Source: CAVAWX01 sp963642995
GTDB taxonomy: Bacteria; Actinomycetota; Coriobacteriia; Coriobacteriales; QAMH01
DNA: 39,006 nucleotides
Assembly (NCBI GenBank): GCA_963642995.1
Contig: CAVIIZ010000012.1
Coordinates: 1-39,006, forward strand
Reading direction: 5' to 3'
Positions 6,801-15,336 of this stretch are shown in pieces (positions within the stretch are counted from its first letter, which is position 1; every line of letters begins with the position of its first letter). A model generated the notes under the pieces. That model was not told the origin of the DNA, ran no database searches, and saw only the letters and a list, made by a program, of their open reading frames with translations. The translations under genes and the position numbers were made by a program.

Positions 6801-8266
6801 CGCGCTACCATTTGGCCATAGACATCGGAGCCTCGTCCGGGCGCCACGTGCTCGGGCATCTCGAAGACGGCAAGATAGTGCTCGAGGAGATATACCGCTT
6901 CGACAACACGCAAAAGCGCGTGGGCGGCCACGACTGCTGGGACGTCGAGGGGCTGTTTCAGAGCATCTTGGCCGGCATGCGCGCCTGCAAGGACGCGGGC
7001 AAGGTCCCCGAGAGCGTCGGCATCGACACCTGGGGCGTCGACTTCGTGCTCCTCGACGAGAAGGGCCGTCTCGTGGGCGATGCCGTGGCATATCGAGACG
7101 CGCGCACCCAGGGCGTGCCCGAGCGCGTGGACGCCGTCGTGGACGCGCGGGAGGTCTATCACGCCTGCGGCATACAACGCCAGGCGTTCAACACGCTCTA
7201 CCAGCTGGTCGCGCTGAAAGACGAGCACCCGGAGCAGCTCGCGGCCGCCTCGTTGTTCTTGATGGTCCCCGACTACTTCAACTACCTGCTGTGCGGCGTG
7301 GCGGCAAACGAGTACACGAACGCGACGACGACGAACATGCTCGATGCGCGCACGAAGGACTGGGACGTGGACCTGCTCGGCGCCCTGGGCATCCCCACCT
7401 CGATGTTCACCAAGCCCAAGATGCCGGGCGAGGTGCTGGGCGCCCTCACGCCGCAGATAGAGCGCGAGGTGGGATTTTCCACGCGCGTCGTGCTGCCCGC
7501 CACGCACGACACCGGCTCGGCGTTTCTGGCCATCCCCGCCCGCGACGACGACGCGGTCTACATCTCGAGCGGCACCTGGAGCTTGCTCGGCGTGGAAAAC
7601 GAGGGCCCCATCACCACCGAGGCCGCGCGCCTGCAGAACTTCACCAACGAGGGAGGCTACGACTTCCGCTTCCGCTTCCTGAAAAACATCATGGGCCTGT
7701 GGATGAGCCAGAGCGTGCGCCGCGAGCTCAACGGCGTGTCTTATGTGGAGGGGGCCGCCGCGTCCAAGCACGCGTTGCGAAAGGAAGGCGAGCCCGAGAT
7801 CGGCTTCGCGGACCTGATCGCCGCCGCGCAGGAGGAGGCGGATTTTCCCGCGTTGGTAAACGTCAACGACGACCGTTTCCTCAGCCCCGAGTCGATGATC
7901 GACGAGATATGCGCCGCGTGCGCCGAGACGGGCCAGCCCGTGCCGCAAGGGCCGGGGCAGATCATGGCCTGCGTCTACAATTCGCTGGCCGCGTGCTATG
8001 CGTCTTCCATCGCCGACCTCGCGGCGCTCACGGGCAGGGAATACAGCTCGGTGAACATCGTGGGCGGCGGCTGCCAGGACATGTGGCTGAACCAAAAGAC
8101 CGCCGATGCCTGCGGGCTGCCCGTTTTGGCAGGCCCTGTCGAGGGCACGAGCCTGGGCAACCTCGTCGTGCAGTTCTTGCAGGCGCAAGAGTTCGACGAC
8201 CTGCAGCAGGCGCGCGATTGCATACGCGATTCTTTCGAGATACGGGAAATACCGCCGCAGGGCTGA
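6797..8266 (+). CDS. rhaB: Rhamnulokinase
   Basis: A 489-residue FGGY-family kinase that phosphorylates L-rhamnulose at C1 with ATP in the cytoplasm, the second step of L-rhamnose breakdown. The N-terminal DIGASSGR phosphate-binding loop, the IDTWGVDF segment near residue 75, and the SSGTWSLLGVE block near residue 260 are typical of RhaB. So is the GGGCQDMWLNQKTAD segment near residue 425. ATG 6797 overlaps the stop of the pyruvate kinase homologue by 4 nt, so the two are probably translationally coupled. rhaA follows after 83 nt. The assignment is supported by both motifs and operon context. Confidence 0.95.
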   Translation: MTRYHLAIDIGASSGRHVLGHLEDGKIVLEEIYRFDNTQKRVGGHDCWDVEGLFQSILAGMRACKDAGKVPESVGIDTWGVDFVLLDEKGRLVGDAVAYRDARTQGVPERVDAVVDAREVYHACGIQRQAFNTLYQLVALKDEHPEQLAAASLFLMVPDYFNYLLCGVAANEYTNATTTNMLDARTKDWDVDLLGALGIPTSMFTKPKMPGEVLGALTPQIEREVGFSTRVVLPATHDTGSAFLAIPARDDDAVYISSGTWSLLGVENEGPITTEAARLQNFTNEGGYDFRFRFLKNIMGLWMSQSVRRELNGVSYVEGAAASKHALRKEGEPEIGFADLIAAAQEEADFPALVNVNDDRFLSPESMIDEICAACAETGQPVPQGPGQIMACVYNSLAACYASSIADLAALTGREYSSVNIVGGGCQDMWLNQKTADACGLPVLAGPVEGTSLGNLVVQFLQAQEFDDLQQARDCIRDSFEIREIPPQG

Positions 8267-8349
8267 AGCGGCCGCGGCGGCAAAAGCCGGATGCCTTGCG
8301 CGCCGCGCGATGCGGCGGCAATGCGTCCACGAGTAGAAAGCGAGCGACA

Positions 8350-9612
8350 ATGGGCACCATGTACGAAGAGGCGAAGAGGCGCTATGCCGAGCACGGCATC
8401 GACACCGAGGCCGTGCTCGACAAGCTGGCGGCAAAGGCCATCAGCGTGAACTGCTGGCAAGGCGACGACGTCGTGGGATTCGACCAGGGAGCCGACAACG
8501 CGGCCTCCGGCGGCATCATGACGACGGGCAACTACCCCGGACGCGCGCGCGATTTCGGCGAGCTGACCGCCGATTTCGAGTACGCCATGGGCCTCATCCC
8601 CGGCAAGAAGCGCATCAACCTGCACGCGAGCTACGCCGTCTTCGACGACGCCAATCCCTGGCACGACCGCGACCAGCTGGTCTATGCCGATTTCGCGCCG
8701 TGGGTGGAGTGGGCGCGCGAGCACGGCTTCGGCATCGATTTCAACCCGACGCTGTTCTCGCATCCCAAGATGGACCGGGGCCTGACCGTGACCTCGCCTG
8801 ATGCGGCGACGCGCAAGTTCTGGATCGACCACTGCATCGCCTGCCGCAAGATCGCCGAGCAGATAGGCGTCGAACTCGACGACATGGTGCTGAACAACTT
8901 CTGGATTCCCGACGGCCTGAAGGACACGGCGGCCGACAAATACGGCATGCGCGCGCGCCTGAAGGACTCGCTCGACGAGATCTACTCCTTCGACACCCCG
9001 CATGTCATCGACGCGATGGAGCAAAAGCTCTTCGGCGTGGGCGTCGAGGGCTTCACCGCCGGCAACCAGGAGTTCTACGTCAGCTACGCGGCCAAGAAGG
9101 GCGGCAACTTCTGCGTGCTGCTCGACATCGGGCACTTCAACCCCACCGAAGACGTCGCCGACAAGCTGCCGAGCCTGCTGCAGTTCTTCAACTACGTGCC
9201 GCTGCACGTCACGCGCTCCATGCACTGGGACAGCGACCACGTGATCGTCTTGAACGACACGATCAAAGACCTTGCCGCGCAGATCGTGTCCTGCCCGGGC
9301 GGTTGGGAGAAGACCGTCATCGGCCTGGACTTCTTCGACGCGGCCATCAACCGCATCGGAGCTTGGGCGATTGGCACGCGCACCATGGAAAAAGCTCTGC
9401 TCTTCGAGTTGCTGCAGCCGTGGGAGCGCCTGAAGGAGCTGCAGGACAGCTGGCGCGATTCCGAGAAGATGATGGTGTTCGAGCAGTTCAAGACCATGCC
9501 GTGGGGCGCCGTGTGGGAGGAGTACTGCGAGCGTGCCGGCGTGCCCCAAGACGGCGAGGTCTGGGAAAAAGTCAAGGCCTACGAAGACGAGGTGCTGTCC
9601 GGGCGCGCATAG
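8350..9612 (+). CDS. rhaA: L-rhamnose isomerase
   Basis: The 420-residue protein converts L-rhamnose to L-rhamnulose and requires divalent metal; the length matches the family. Diagnostic blocks are WQGDDVVGFD, ASGGIMTTGNYPG near residue 55, the HASYAVFDD segment, GIDFNPTLFSHPK, and the DIGHFNPTEDVADKLPSLL metal-site region near residue 262. The start is ATG 8350. A second in-frame ATG lies three codons later. The ribosome site is weak (GAAAGCGAG), so the choice between the two ATGs is open. Confidence 0.96.
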   Translation: MGTMYEEAKRRYAEHGIDTEAVLDKLAAKAISVNCWQGDDVVGFDQGADNAASGGIMTTGNYPGRARDFGELTADFEYAMGLIPGKKRINLHASYAVFDDANPWHDRDQLVYADFAPWVEWAREHGFGIDFNPTLFSHPKMDRGLTVTSPDAATRKFWIDHCIACRKIAEQIGVELDDMVLNNFWIPDGLKDTAADKYGMRARLKDSLDEIYSFDTPHVIDAMEQKLFGVGVEGFTAGNQEFYVSYAAKKGGNFCVLLDIGHFNPTEDVADKLPSLLQFFNYVPLHVTRSMHWDSDHVIVLNDTIKDLAAQIVSCPGGWEKTVIGLDFFDAAINRIGAWAIGTRTMEKALLFELLQPWERLKELQDSWRDSEKMMVFEQFKTMPWGAVWEEYCERAGVPQDGEVWEKVKAYEDEVLSGRA

Positions 9613-9637
9613 GCGCGCGTCCGACGGGAGAAAGGGT

Positions 9638-9665
9638 CGCGCGGGAGAAGGACATGCCCCGCGCG
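9638..9665 (+). other. Hairpin between rhaA and rhaD
   Basis: An 8-bp inverted repeat CGCGCGGG/CCCGCGCG (9638-9645 with 9658-9665) has a 12-nt loop. No T tract follows. It may stabilise or separate segments of the polycistronic mRNA. Confidence 0.4.
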
Positions 9666-9701
9666 GCCTCCGTTTTCGCAGGTGAAGGAGGAGATGGGTT
9701 T

Positions 9702-10532
9702 ATGGCAGTCGAGCAGACAAGATGCTTTTCGGCGTTCGCGCGCTTGTGCGGCGACGGCTTTGCGCAGGGCTGGCACGAGGCAAACGGCGGCAATCTGAGC
9801 TACCGCATGACAGACGCGGAGCTGTCCGAGTGCAGGCCGGAGTTCTCGCGAGACGGCGCGTGGACCGAGCTGGGCATCGAGGCGCCTGCGCTGGGCGGGC
9901 AGTTCTTCATGACGACCGGCTCGGGCAAATACATGAGAAACGTCGCGGAGTTTCCGCGCGAGAGCGTCGGCGTCGTCGAGCTGTCCGAGGCGGGAGACGC
10001 CTACCGCATCGTGTGGGGCCTCGAAGGCGGCGGGCGCCCCACCAGCGAGCTGCCCACGCACATCATGAACCACGAGGTGCGCGCGAAGGCCACGGACGGC
10101 GCCTGCCGCGTCATCTACCATGCGCATTGCCCGAACATCATCGCCTTGTCCACGTTGGTGGAGCCGGACGCGAAGAGGTGGACGCGCATTCTGTGGAAGA
10201 GCATGACCGAGTGCGTGATTATCTTCCCGCAGGGCGTGGGCGTCGTGGACTGGATGGTGCCGGGGGGCGCGGCCATCGCGCGCGAGACGGCGAGGCTTCT
10301 GGCCGTGCACGACGCGGTGGTGTGGACCCAGCACGGCATGTTCGTGTCCGGCGCCGACTTCGACGCCGCCTTCGGGCTCATGCACACCATCGAGAAGAGC
10401 GCCGGGCTGTATCTGGCGGCCCGCGCGGCAAACGGCGGGCGCGAGCCGGAACACCTCATCGGCGACGAGCAGCTCGCGCAGGTGTGCGGCGATTTCGGCG
10501 TCGAGCCCGCCGCCGATTTCATCCGCGCGTAA
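9702..10532 (+). CDS. rhaD: Rhamnulose-1-phosphate aldolase
   Basis: A 276-residue class II, zinc-dependent aldolase that cleaves L-rhamnulose 1-phosphate to dihydroxyacetone phosphate and L-lactaldehyde. HEANGGNLSYR near residue 25 and TTGSGKYM near residue 70 are the phosphate-binding loops. HAHCPN and the later TQHGMF supply the zinc-binding histidines. Although the frame is open further upstream, ATG 9702 is chosen because AAGGAGGAG lies at 9685-9693 with 8 nt spacing and because homologues begin here. No reductase or dehydrogenase for lactaldehyde is encoded nearby. Confidence 0.95.
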   Translation: MAVEQTRCFSAFARLCGDGFAQGWHEANGGNLSYRMTDAELSECRPEFSRDGAWTELGIEAPALGGQFFMTTGSGKYMRNVAEFPRESVGVVELSEAGDAYRIVWGLEGGGRPTSELPTHIMNHEVRAKATDGACRVIYHAHCPNIIALSTLVEPDAKRWTRILWKSMTECVIIFPQGVGVVDWMVPGGAAIARETARLLAVHDAVVWTQHGMFVSGADFDAAFGLMHTIEKSAGLYLAARAANGGREPEHLIGDEQLAQVCGDFGVEPAADFIRA

Positions 10533-10581
10533 GAGGCGCGCGGAGTAGACCATCCGTTTCAACGAGAAGGAGGCATGCGAC

Positions 10582-10923
10582 ATGACCACGCGAAAGACCG
10601 CCGACGGGCGCACGATCCAGGGTTTCAAGATGAAGCTCTACCCGGGCTTTGCCGAAGAGTACGAGAAGCGCCACAACGAGCTGTGGCCGGAGATGGCCGA
10701 CATGATCCACGAGTACGGCGGCCACAACTACTCCATCTTCATCGACGAGGAGACCAACATCTTGTTCGGCTACATCGAAATCGACGACCCCGAGAAGTAC
10801 GCGAAGAGCGCGGACACGCCCATCAACCGCAAATGGTGGGACTTCATGGCCTCCGTGATGGAGACCAACGCCGACAACTCGCCTGTCAGCGTCGACCTGC
10901 CCTGCGCCTTCCATCTGGACTAG
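10582..10923 (+). CDS. rhaM: L-rhamnose mutarotase
   Basis: A 113-residue ferredoxin-like alpha/beta-barrel protein that interconverts alpha and beta anomers of L-rhamnose and so supplies RhaA. The MKLYPGFAEEYEKRHNELWP stretch (with the active-site His), the NYSIF strand, and the NRKWWDFMASVME block are characteristic of RhaM/RhaU. AAGGAGG at 10566-10572 precedes ATG 10582 by 9 nt. The product has a ten-residue N-terminal extension compared with typical members. It follows rhaD by 49 nt. Confidence 0.95.
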   Translation: MTTRKTADGRTIQGFKMKLYPGFAEEYEKRHNELWPEMADMIHEYGGHNYSIFIDEETNILFGYIEIDDPEKYAKSADTPINRKWWDFMASVMETNADNSPVSVDLPCAFHLD

Positions 10924-11088
10924 GCGCGCGCGTGCGCAGGGGCGCAAAGCGGGCGAGGGGGTAAAAGGCTGCACCGCGTTTCGCCTGCGCCGCGTTTTGC
11001 GGCGGGGACGGGCGCGTTGAGGGCTTCGGTAAGGGGTGCGCGGCCGCGTCGCGGCGGCGTGCCGACACAAAGGGAAAGGTTGAAGAAA

Positions 11089-12456
11089 GTGGCACTATCG
11101 CAAGAACGCAAGGGGACCATCGCGGTCTCGCTCACGAACTTCCTCGACTCGGGCTGCATCGTCGCGAGCTCCGTCGCCTTGACGGCGTGGGCGGCGGCCT
11201 TCGGCTTCGACTCGACGTGGACGGCCATCTTGGGCGCCATCGGCGCGAACGCCTTCGGCGCGGCGGTCGGCGCGCTGATCGGCGGATTTCTCACCGACAA
11301 GTTCGGACGCACCATCATCTACAAGTACAACCTGCTCGTCTACGCATTCGGCGTGCTGCTGGCCATGCTCGCGGTGAACCTGCCCATGGTCGTCGCCGGC
11401 GTCGTCATCTCGGGCCTGTCCGTGGGCGCGGGCGTGCCCGCCTCGTGGAGCTACATCTCCGAGACCTCCGAGACCGAGCACCGCGCCTCCAACATCGGCA
11501 TCAGCCAGTTCGCGTGGAGCTGCGGGCCGGCCATCGTGTTCATCGTCTCGCTGGTCTTGTCCTTCGTCTTGCCCGGTTTCGCGGCAGACGGCAAGACGCT
11601 GCTGCCCGCGGGCACCTACGGGCCGTTCGACGGCCTGCTCGCGACGCGCATCCTCTTCCTGATGCTGCTCGTCGTGGCGCTCGTGGCCTGGAACCTCCAG
11701 CGCCAGCTGCAAGAGTCGGCCGACTGGGCGGAGAAAAGCGACGACAACGCGGAGACCCGCTCCTTCGGGCAGATTCTGGCAGCGCCCCTGAAGAACGCCG
11801 TCAGCGTGAAGTCCATCGTCTTCCTCGTCGCGGTCTACCTCACCTGGAACCTCGCCGCCGGCACGAACGGCCAGTTCATGCCCTATCTCTACGCGGCCGC
11901 GGGCAACATCGACTCCACGGGCCAGAGCCTGCTCGGCGTCGTGCAGTGGATCTTGGTCGCCGTGTGCTCGCTTGCCATCTTCTCCAAGTTCGGCGACAAG
12001 GTCTCGCACCGCGTGCTCTTCGGCATCTCGGCGGCGCTGGCGCTGCTGTCCTGGATCTGCATCGCCGTCTTCGGCGTGGCCTTGAACAACGGCACCTCCG
12101 ATTCCATGGGCTGGTGCCTGTGGGCCTACGTTTTGCTGTGGGGCGTGTCGGCGGGCTTTTCCGCCCAGTGCTTCTATGCGCTGTGGGGCACCGAGCTGTT
12201 TCCGACGCGCTATCGCGGGGGCGCGCAAGGCGTCATGTTCTTCCTCGTCCGCGCGGTGCTGGGCGTCTGGTCGCTCGTGGGCGTCGGCGCCATCATGGGC
12301 GACATCTCGGCCAATCCGGCAGGTTTCTTCCCGGCGGCCGTCATCATGTGCGTCGTCTTGGTGATAAGCCTCATCGTGGGCGTCGTCTGGTGCCCCAAGA
12401 CCCAGGGCAAGACCCTCGACGAGATCACGCGCGAGCGCTACGGCGACGACGTGTAG
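11089..12456 (+). CDS. MFS sugar porter, probable L-rhamnose transporter
   Basis: The protein has about 455 residues and twelve predicted membrane spans. Sugar-porter features are the TDKFGRTIIYK loop between spans 2 and 3, ELFPTRYRGGAQG near the start of the last third, and the C-terminal TQGKTLDEI motif. Its place at the end of the rhamnose operon suggests uptake of L-rhamnose with protons. It is not a RhaT-type (DMT superfamily) permease. No ATG fits the N-terminus. GTG 11089 is preferred, with AGGGAAAGG at 9 nt; TTG 11080 is an alternative that adds three residues. The 165 nt between rhaM and this gene contain only short GC-rich inverted repeats. A strong terminator follows. Confidence 0.85.
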   Translation: MALSQERKGTIAVSLTNFLDSGCIVASSVALTAWAAAFGFDSTWTAILGAIGANAFGAAVGALIGGFLTDKFGRTIIYKYNLLVYAFGVLLAMLAVNLPMVVAGVVISGLSVGAGVPASWSYISETSETEHRASNIGISQFAWSCGPAIVFIVSLVLSFVLPGFAADGKTLLPAGTYGPFDGLLATRILFLMLLVVALVAWNLQRQLQESADWAEKSDDNAETRSFGQILAAPLKNAVSVKSIVFLVAVYLTWNLAAGTNGQFMPYLYAAAGNIDSTGQSLLGVVQWILVAVCSLAIFSKFGDKVSHRVLFGISAALALLSWICIAVFGVALNNGTSDSMGWCLWAYVLLWGVSAGFSAQCFYALWGTELFPTRYRGGAQGVMFFLVRAVLGVWSLVGVGAIMGDISANPAGFFPAAVIMCVVLVISLIVGVVWCPKTQGKTLDEITRERYGDDV

Positions 12457-12471
12457 CCTCTCGATGCAAGA

Positions 12472-12488
12472 CATGTGCCTTGCACATG
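12472..12488. repeat. Perfect 7-bp inverted repeat after the rhamnose operon
   Basis: CATGTGC and GCACATG are separated by CTT. The repeat lies between the MFS stop codon and the terminator. It could be an RNA hairpin or a protein site; nothing more can be said. Confidence 0.5.
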
Positions 12489-12505
12489 CCTTGCGCGCAC
12501 GGTGA

Positions 12506-12549
12506 AGCGGGGCGCAGCCTTTCTCTCGGCGGCGCCCCGCTCCTTTTTT
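12506..12549 (+). terminator. Rho-independent terminator of the rhamnose operon
   Basis: The perfect 10-bp stem AGCGGGGCGC/GCGCCCCGCT (12506-12515 with 12532-12541) is followed by CC and six T residues. It marks the end of the transcription unit that starts before 5307. Confidence 0.88.
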
Positions 12550-12597
12550 CAGCGCCGCGCGCACCTTGCCGCGCGCGCGAGGGGAGGTGAGAAGAAG

Positions 12598-13986
12598 ATG
12601 GCCGCGGGGTTTCGGCTGGGCGCATACCGCGACTTGTTCGCGGGCGGCATGGCGGCGCGTGTCGCCGTCGGGGGCTTTCTCGCCCGTTTCTACGCGGCGA
12701 TGCTCTCGCTTGCGACCATCACCATGTACGTGCAGGAAGGGCACGGCTATCTCGTCGGCGGCATCGCCGCTTCCCTCGTCGCGGGCTGCAATTTCCTCAT
12801 AGCCCCGCGTGTGTGCGCCCTTGTGGACCGCTTCGGGCAATCGCGCGTGGTGCCGCCTGCCATGGCGATCGCGCTGGCGTTTCTGGCGGCCATGCTCGTC
12901 TCGGTGCGCTTGCATGCGCCCATAGGGGTCTCGCTGGCGCTGTCCGTGCCCCTGGGGTGCATGCCCGTCGTCGCGTCCATCACCCGCGCGCGCTGGAGCT
13001 ACCTTTTGCGTGCGAGCGGTTCCCACGACCTCTCGCGCCTCCAAACGGCGTTTGCCCTCGAGGGCGTGCTCGACGACGTCGCCTTCATGCTCTCCCCGTC
13101 TGCCGCCATCGCCATCTCCACGATGTTTTTCCCCGAGGCAGGCCTTGCCTTGGGCGGCATGTGCTATCTCGCGGGGATGTGCATCATCTTGTCCTCGAGG
13201 AAAAGCGAGCCCGACCTGGCCTTCATGGCCGCCCGTTCGCAAGGCCGGACGCAAGGCGCGCCCGCTGCGCCTGCGTCCTCCTCGTCCGATCTGCCCGCCG
13301 CCGGCGCCGATGTCGCCTCGGCTGCCGGCGATGACGGCGCCAAGCCGCTCGCCGGCGCCGAAACCGCGGAAAGCGCCGCCGCGGACACCGCCTCGGGTGC
13401 GGGGCGCCTGCTTTTCTTTGCCCACCCCTTTCTCGTGCCCGTCTTCTTCGCCGCGTTTTTCGGGTCGCTGTTCTACGGCCTGGTCGAGCCGGCGACGCTG
13501 TCGCTGTGCGCCCAGCAGGCCTCCGAATACGTGTCGAGCGTGGTGTTTTTCGTCTCGGCCGTCTGCAGCGCCACCGCCGGCCTCCTCTTCGGCATGCTCG
13601 ACCTGCGTCTTTCGCCCCTGCGCCGCCTGCTTGCCGCGGCAACGGTGCTCGGCGCCTTCTACTTCCCCCTCGTCTTCGTTCACGACGTGCCCACGCTGTT
13701 TCTCGCCAGCATGCTCGGCGCCTTTTCCTGGGCGCCCTTCGTCATCACCATGAACGCGACTGTCGAGGCCGGCGTCGAGCCCGCGCGCCTCACCGAAAGC
13801 CTCACATGGGTGAATGCGGGCATGCAGCTCGGCATGGTGTTCGGCCCGTCTGCCGGCGGCGTGCTGCTCGAGGTGCTCGGATGCCGCAGCGTCTTCATCT
13901 GCGCCGGCGTCTTGTCCCTCGGCACCCCCGCCGTGCTCTTCGCCTGCCTGCCGGTGTTGCGCCGCGCGTTTGGAAAGCGGCGTTGA
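12598..13986 (+). CDS. MFS transporter of unknown substrate
   Basis: A 462-residue membrane protein with two halves of about six hydrophobic spans each. They are joined by a hydrophilic loop of roughly 80 residues, rich in Ala, Asp and Ser (about residues 200-280). The protein is unlike the sugar porter upstream and has no PETKGKT-type end. Segments such as ALVDRFGQSRVVPP fit the MFS loop 2-3 motif in degenerate form. ATG 12598 has GGGGAGGTGA at 12581-12590, which decides against the upstream in-frame ATG. It starts after the rhamnose-operon terminator, so it is probably an independent gene. The substrate cannot be inferred, and an exporter role is possible. Confidence 0.75.
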   Translation: MAAGFRLGAYRDLFAGGMAARVAVGGFLARFYAAMLSLATITMYVQEGHGYLVGGIAASLVAGCNFLIAPRVCALVDRFGQSRVVPPAMAIALAFLAAMLVSVRLHAPIGVSLALSVPLGCMPVVASITRARWSYLLRASGSHDLSRLQTAFALEGVLDDVAFMLSPSAAIAISTMFFPEAGLALGGMCYLAGMCIILSSRKSEPDLAFMAARSQGRTQGAPAAPASSSSDLPAAGADVASAAGDDGAKPLAGAETAESAAADTASGAGRLLFFAHPFLVPVFFAAFFGSLFYGLVEPATLSLCAQQASEYVSSVVFFVSAVCSATAGLLFGMLDLRLSPLRRLLAAATVLGAFYFPLVFVHDVPTLFLASMLGAFSWAPFVITMNATVEAGVEPARLTESLTWVNAGMQLGMVFGPSAGGVLLEVLGCRSVFICAGVLSLGTPAVLFACLPVLRRAFGKRR

Positions 13987-14038
13987 AGCGGCCCTTTTTT
14001 CGCCGTGCCCGCGCGTGGCGGGGACGATTTTCGCCCCA

Positions 14039-14047
14039 TGCTATTAT
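14039..14047 (+). promoter_or_regulatory. Extended -10 promoter of the radical SAM gene
   Basis: TGC followed by TATTAT (14042-14047), 39 nt before ATG 14086. No good -35 is seen, which is acceptable for an extended -10 promoter. The TGCTAT context recurs upstream of rpmB. Confidence 0.5.
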
Positions 14048-14085
14048 GTGCGCGCATCGGTTAGCCGCAAGAGAGAGGCGCGTTC

Positions 14086-15099
14086 ATGGAAAAACTCACG
14101 GACAAGGTGGTCGAACTGGTCGACAAGGCCATGGAAGGCGACGGGCTGTCGTTTGACGAGATGGAGTATCTCTACGGCGTCGACCCGCTCTCGCGCGACT
14201 CGTATCTCATACGCTGGGCGGCGCACAAGATGTCGATGGCCGCGACGAACGGCAAGGCCGAGATCCACGCCCAGATAGGCCTCAACGGCAGCCCCTGCGG
14301 CAAGAACTGCAAGTTCTGCAGCTTTGCCGTGTGCAACGGGCTGGTGAAGGAAAAACTCGAGCTGTCGGCCGACGACGTGCGCTACTACTGCGACGAGTAC
14401 ATGGAGGCCGGCGCGAACCTCATCCTCATGCTCACGACGGCGAGCTATCCCTTCGAGAAGATCTTGGAGATGACGGCGGTGGCCCGCGGGGTCATCGGCG
14501 ACGAGATGCCCCTGCTCATCAACACGGGCGACATGACGCTCGAGCAGGCGCGCCAGCTGAAGGCCGCCGGCATCGACGGCTGCTACCATGCCGTGCGCAT
14601 GCGCGAGGGCGTGGACACGGGGATAGACCCCGCCACGCGTCTGGAGACCTTCGCCAACTTGCGCGAGGCCGGCCTCTCGCTGTCCACTTGCGTCGAGCCC
14701 GTGGGCCCGGAGCACTCCGCGCACGAGGTCGCCGAGGCCTCGAAGCTGTGCATGGACGCGGGCGCGGTTTCCGCGGGCGTGGGCAGGCGCATCACGGTCG
14801 AGGGCACGCAGATCGAAGACCGCGGCCAGCTGTCGGACATGGCAAATTCCGTCTACGTCGCCGTCTACGGCCTGACCACGGGCTTCAAGCCGGCGCTGAA
14901 CTGCGCGGTCTCCTCGCCGATCTCGGCCGTCTCGGGCGGCAACCTGTGCTGGGCCGAGGTGGGCGCCAACCCGCGCGACACGGTGGACCTGACGGAAAAC
15001 GGCGGGCGCGGCGCAGGTGTGGAGCGCTGCCGCAGCGAGTACGAGAAGGCCGGCTGGGAAGTGCTGGACGGTCCTTCGCAGGGCTGGAAGCTGGACTAG
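14086..15099 (+). CDS. Orphan BioB-like radical SAM protein
   Basis: The 337-residue protein belongs to the biotin synthase-like branch of the radical SAM superfamily. The [4Fe-4S]-binding motif C-x3-C-x2-C is at Cys71, Cys75 and Cys78 (PCGKNCKFCSFA). The barrel continues with ILMLTTASYP, a LLINTGDMT strand, and the GVGRRITVEGTQ region. The spacing, length and C-terminal BATS-like region resemble BioB, HydE and PylB. No biotin operon, hydrogenase or pyrrolysine genes are beside it, and the second-cluster cysteines expected of a true BioB are not obvious. Substrate and product are therefore unknown. It has its own extended -10 promoter. A GC-rich hairpin (15112-15150) follows the stop codon. 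Confidence 0.8.
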   Translation: MEKLTDKVVELVDKAMEGDGLSFDEMEYLYGVDPLSRDSYLIRWAAHKMSMAATNGKAEIHAQIGLNGSPCGKNCKFCSFAVCNGLVKEKLELSADDVRYYCDEYMEAGANLILMLTTASYPFEKILEMTAVARGVIGDEMPLLINTGDMTLEQARQLKAAGIDGCYHAVRMREGVDTGIDPATRLETFANLREAGLSLSTCVEPVGPEHSAHEVAEASKLCMDAGAVSAGVGRRITVEGTQIEDRGQLSDMANSVYVAVYGLTTGFKPALNCAVSSPISAVSGGNLCWAEVGANPRDTVDLTENGGRGAGVERCRSEYEKAGWEVLDGPSQGWKLD

Positions 15100-15111
15100 G
15101 ACAAAAGCCGC

Positions 15112-15150
15112 GGCAAGGAGGCGGGTGCGCGCATGCGCCCGCCGCTTGCC
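15112..15150 (+). other. Hairpin downstream of the radical SAM gene
   Basis: An outer GGCAAG/CTTGCC (15112-15117 with 15145-15150) and an inner GCGGGTGC/GCGCCCGC stem. No T tract follows, so it is at best a weak terminator or an mRNA-stabilising hairpin. Confidence 0.45.
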
Positions 15151-15242
15151 CGCCCGCGACCTGCTCACCACCGCCTCGCGCGCCTGCATATGCGTCCGTG
15201 GCTTGTCGGCGCAGCAGACAGGCGATTGTAAGAATTCACCCC

Positions 15243-15271
15243 TTGGCGCGTCTGCCTGTTTCGGGTACCAT
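15243..15271 (+). promoter_or_regulatory. Promoter of rpmE
   Basis: TTGGCG (15243-15248) and TACCAT (15266-15271) have the ideal 17-nt spacing. The local sequence ATATTAATTCG is AT-rich. The predicted start near 15278 leaves a leader of about 60 nt. Confidence 0.6.
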
Positions 15272-15292
15272 ATTAATTCGTGTGTCACGCAG

Positions 15293-15311
15293 CTTTGGTC
15301 GGAAACCAAGG
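15293..15311 (+). promoter_or_regulatory. Hairpin in the rpmE 5' leader
   Basis: CTTTGGT (15293-15299) pairs with ACCAAGG (15305-15311), with one G-T pair, around the loop CGGAA. It lies inside the predicted leader, about 10 nt ahead of the AAGGAA ribosome site. It may allow L31 to control its own mRNA, but this is inference. Confidence 0.4.
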
Positions 15312-15336
15312 CGTTTTGGAAAGGAACCGGACCTAC

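Noticed and set aside
11095..13683. 862-codon minus-strand open frame
   Set aside because: Antisense to two clear MFS genes, very rich in Arg, Gly, Asp and His, with no motif or ribosome site.
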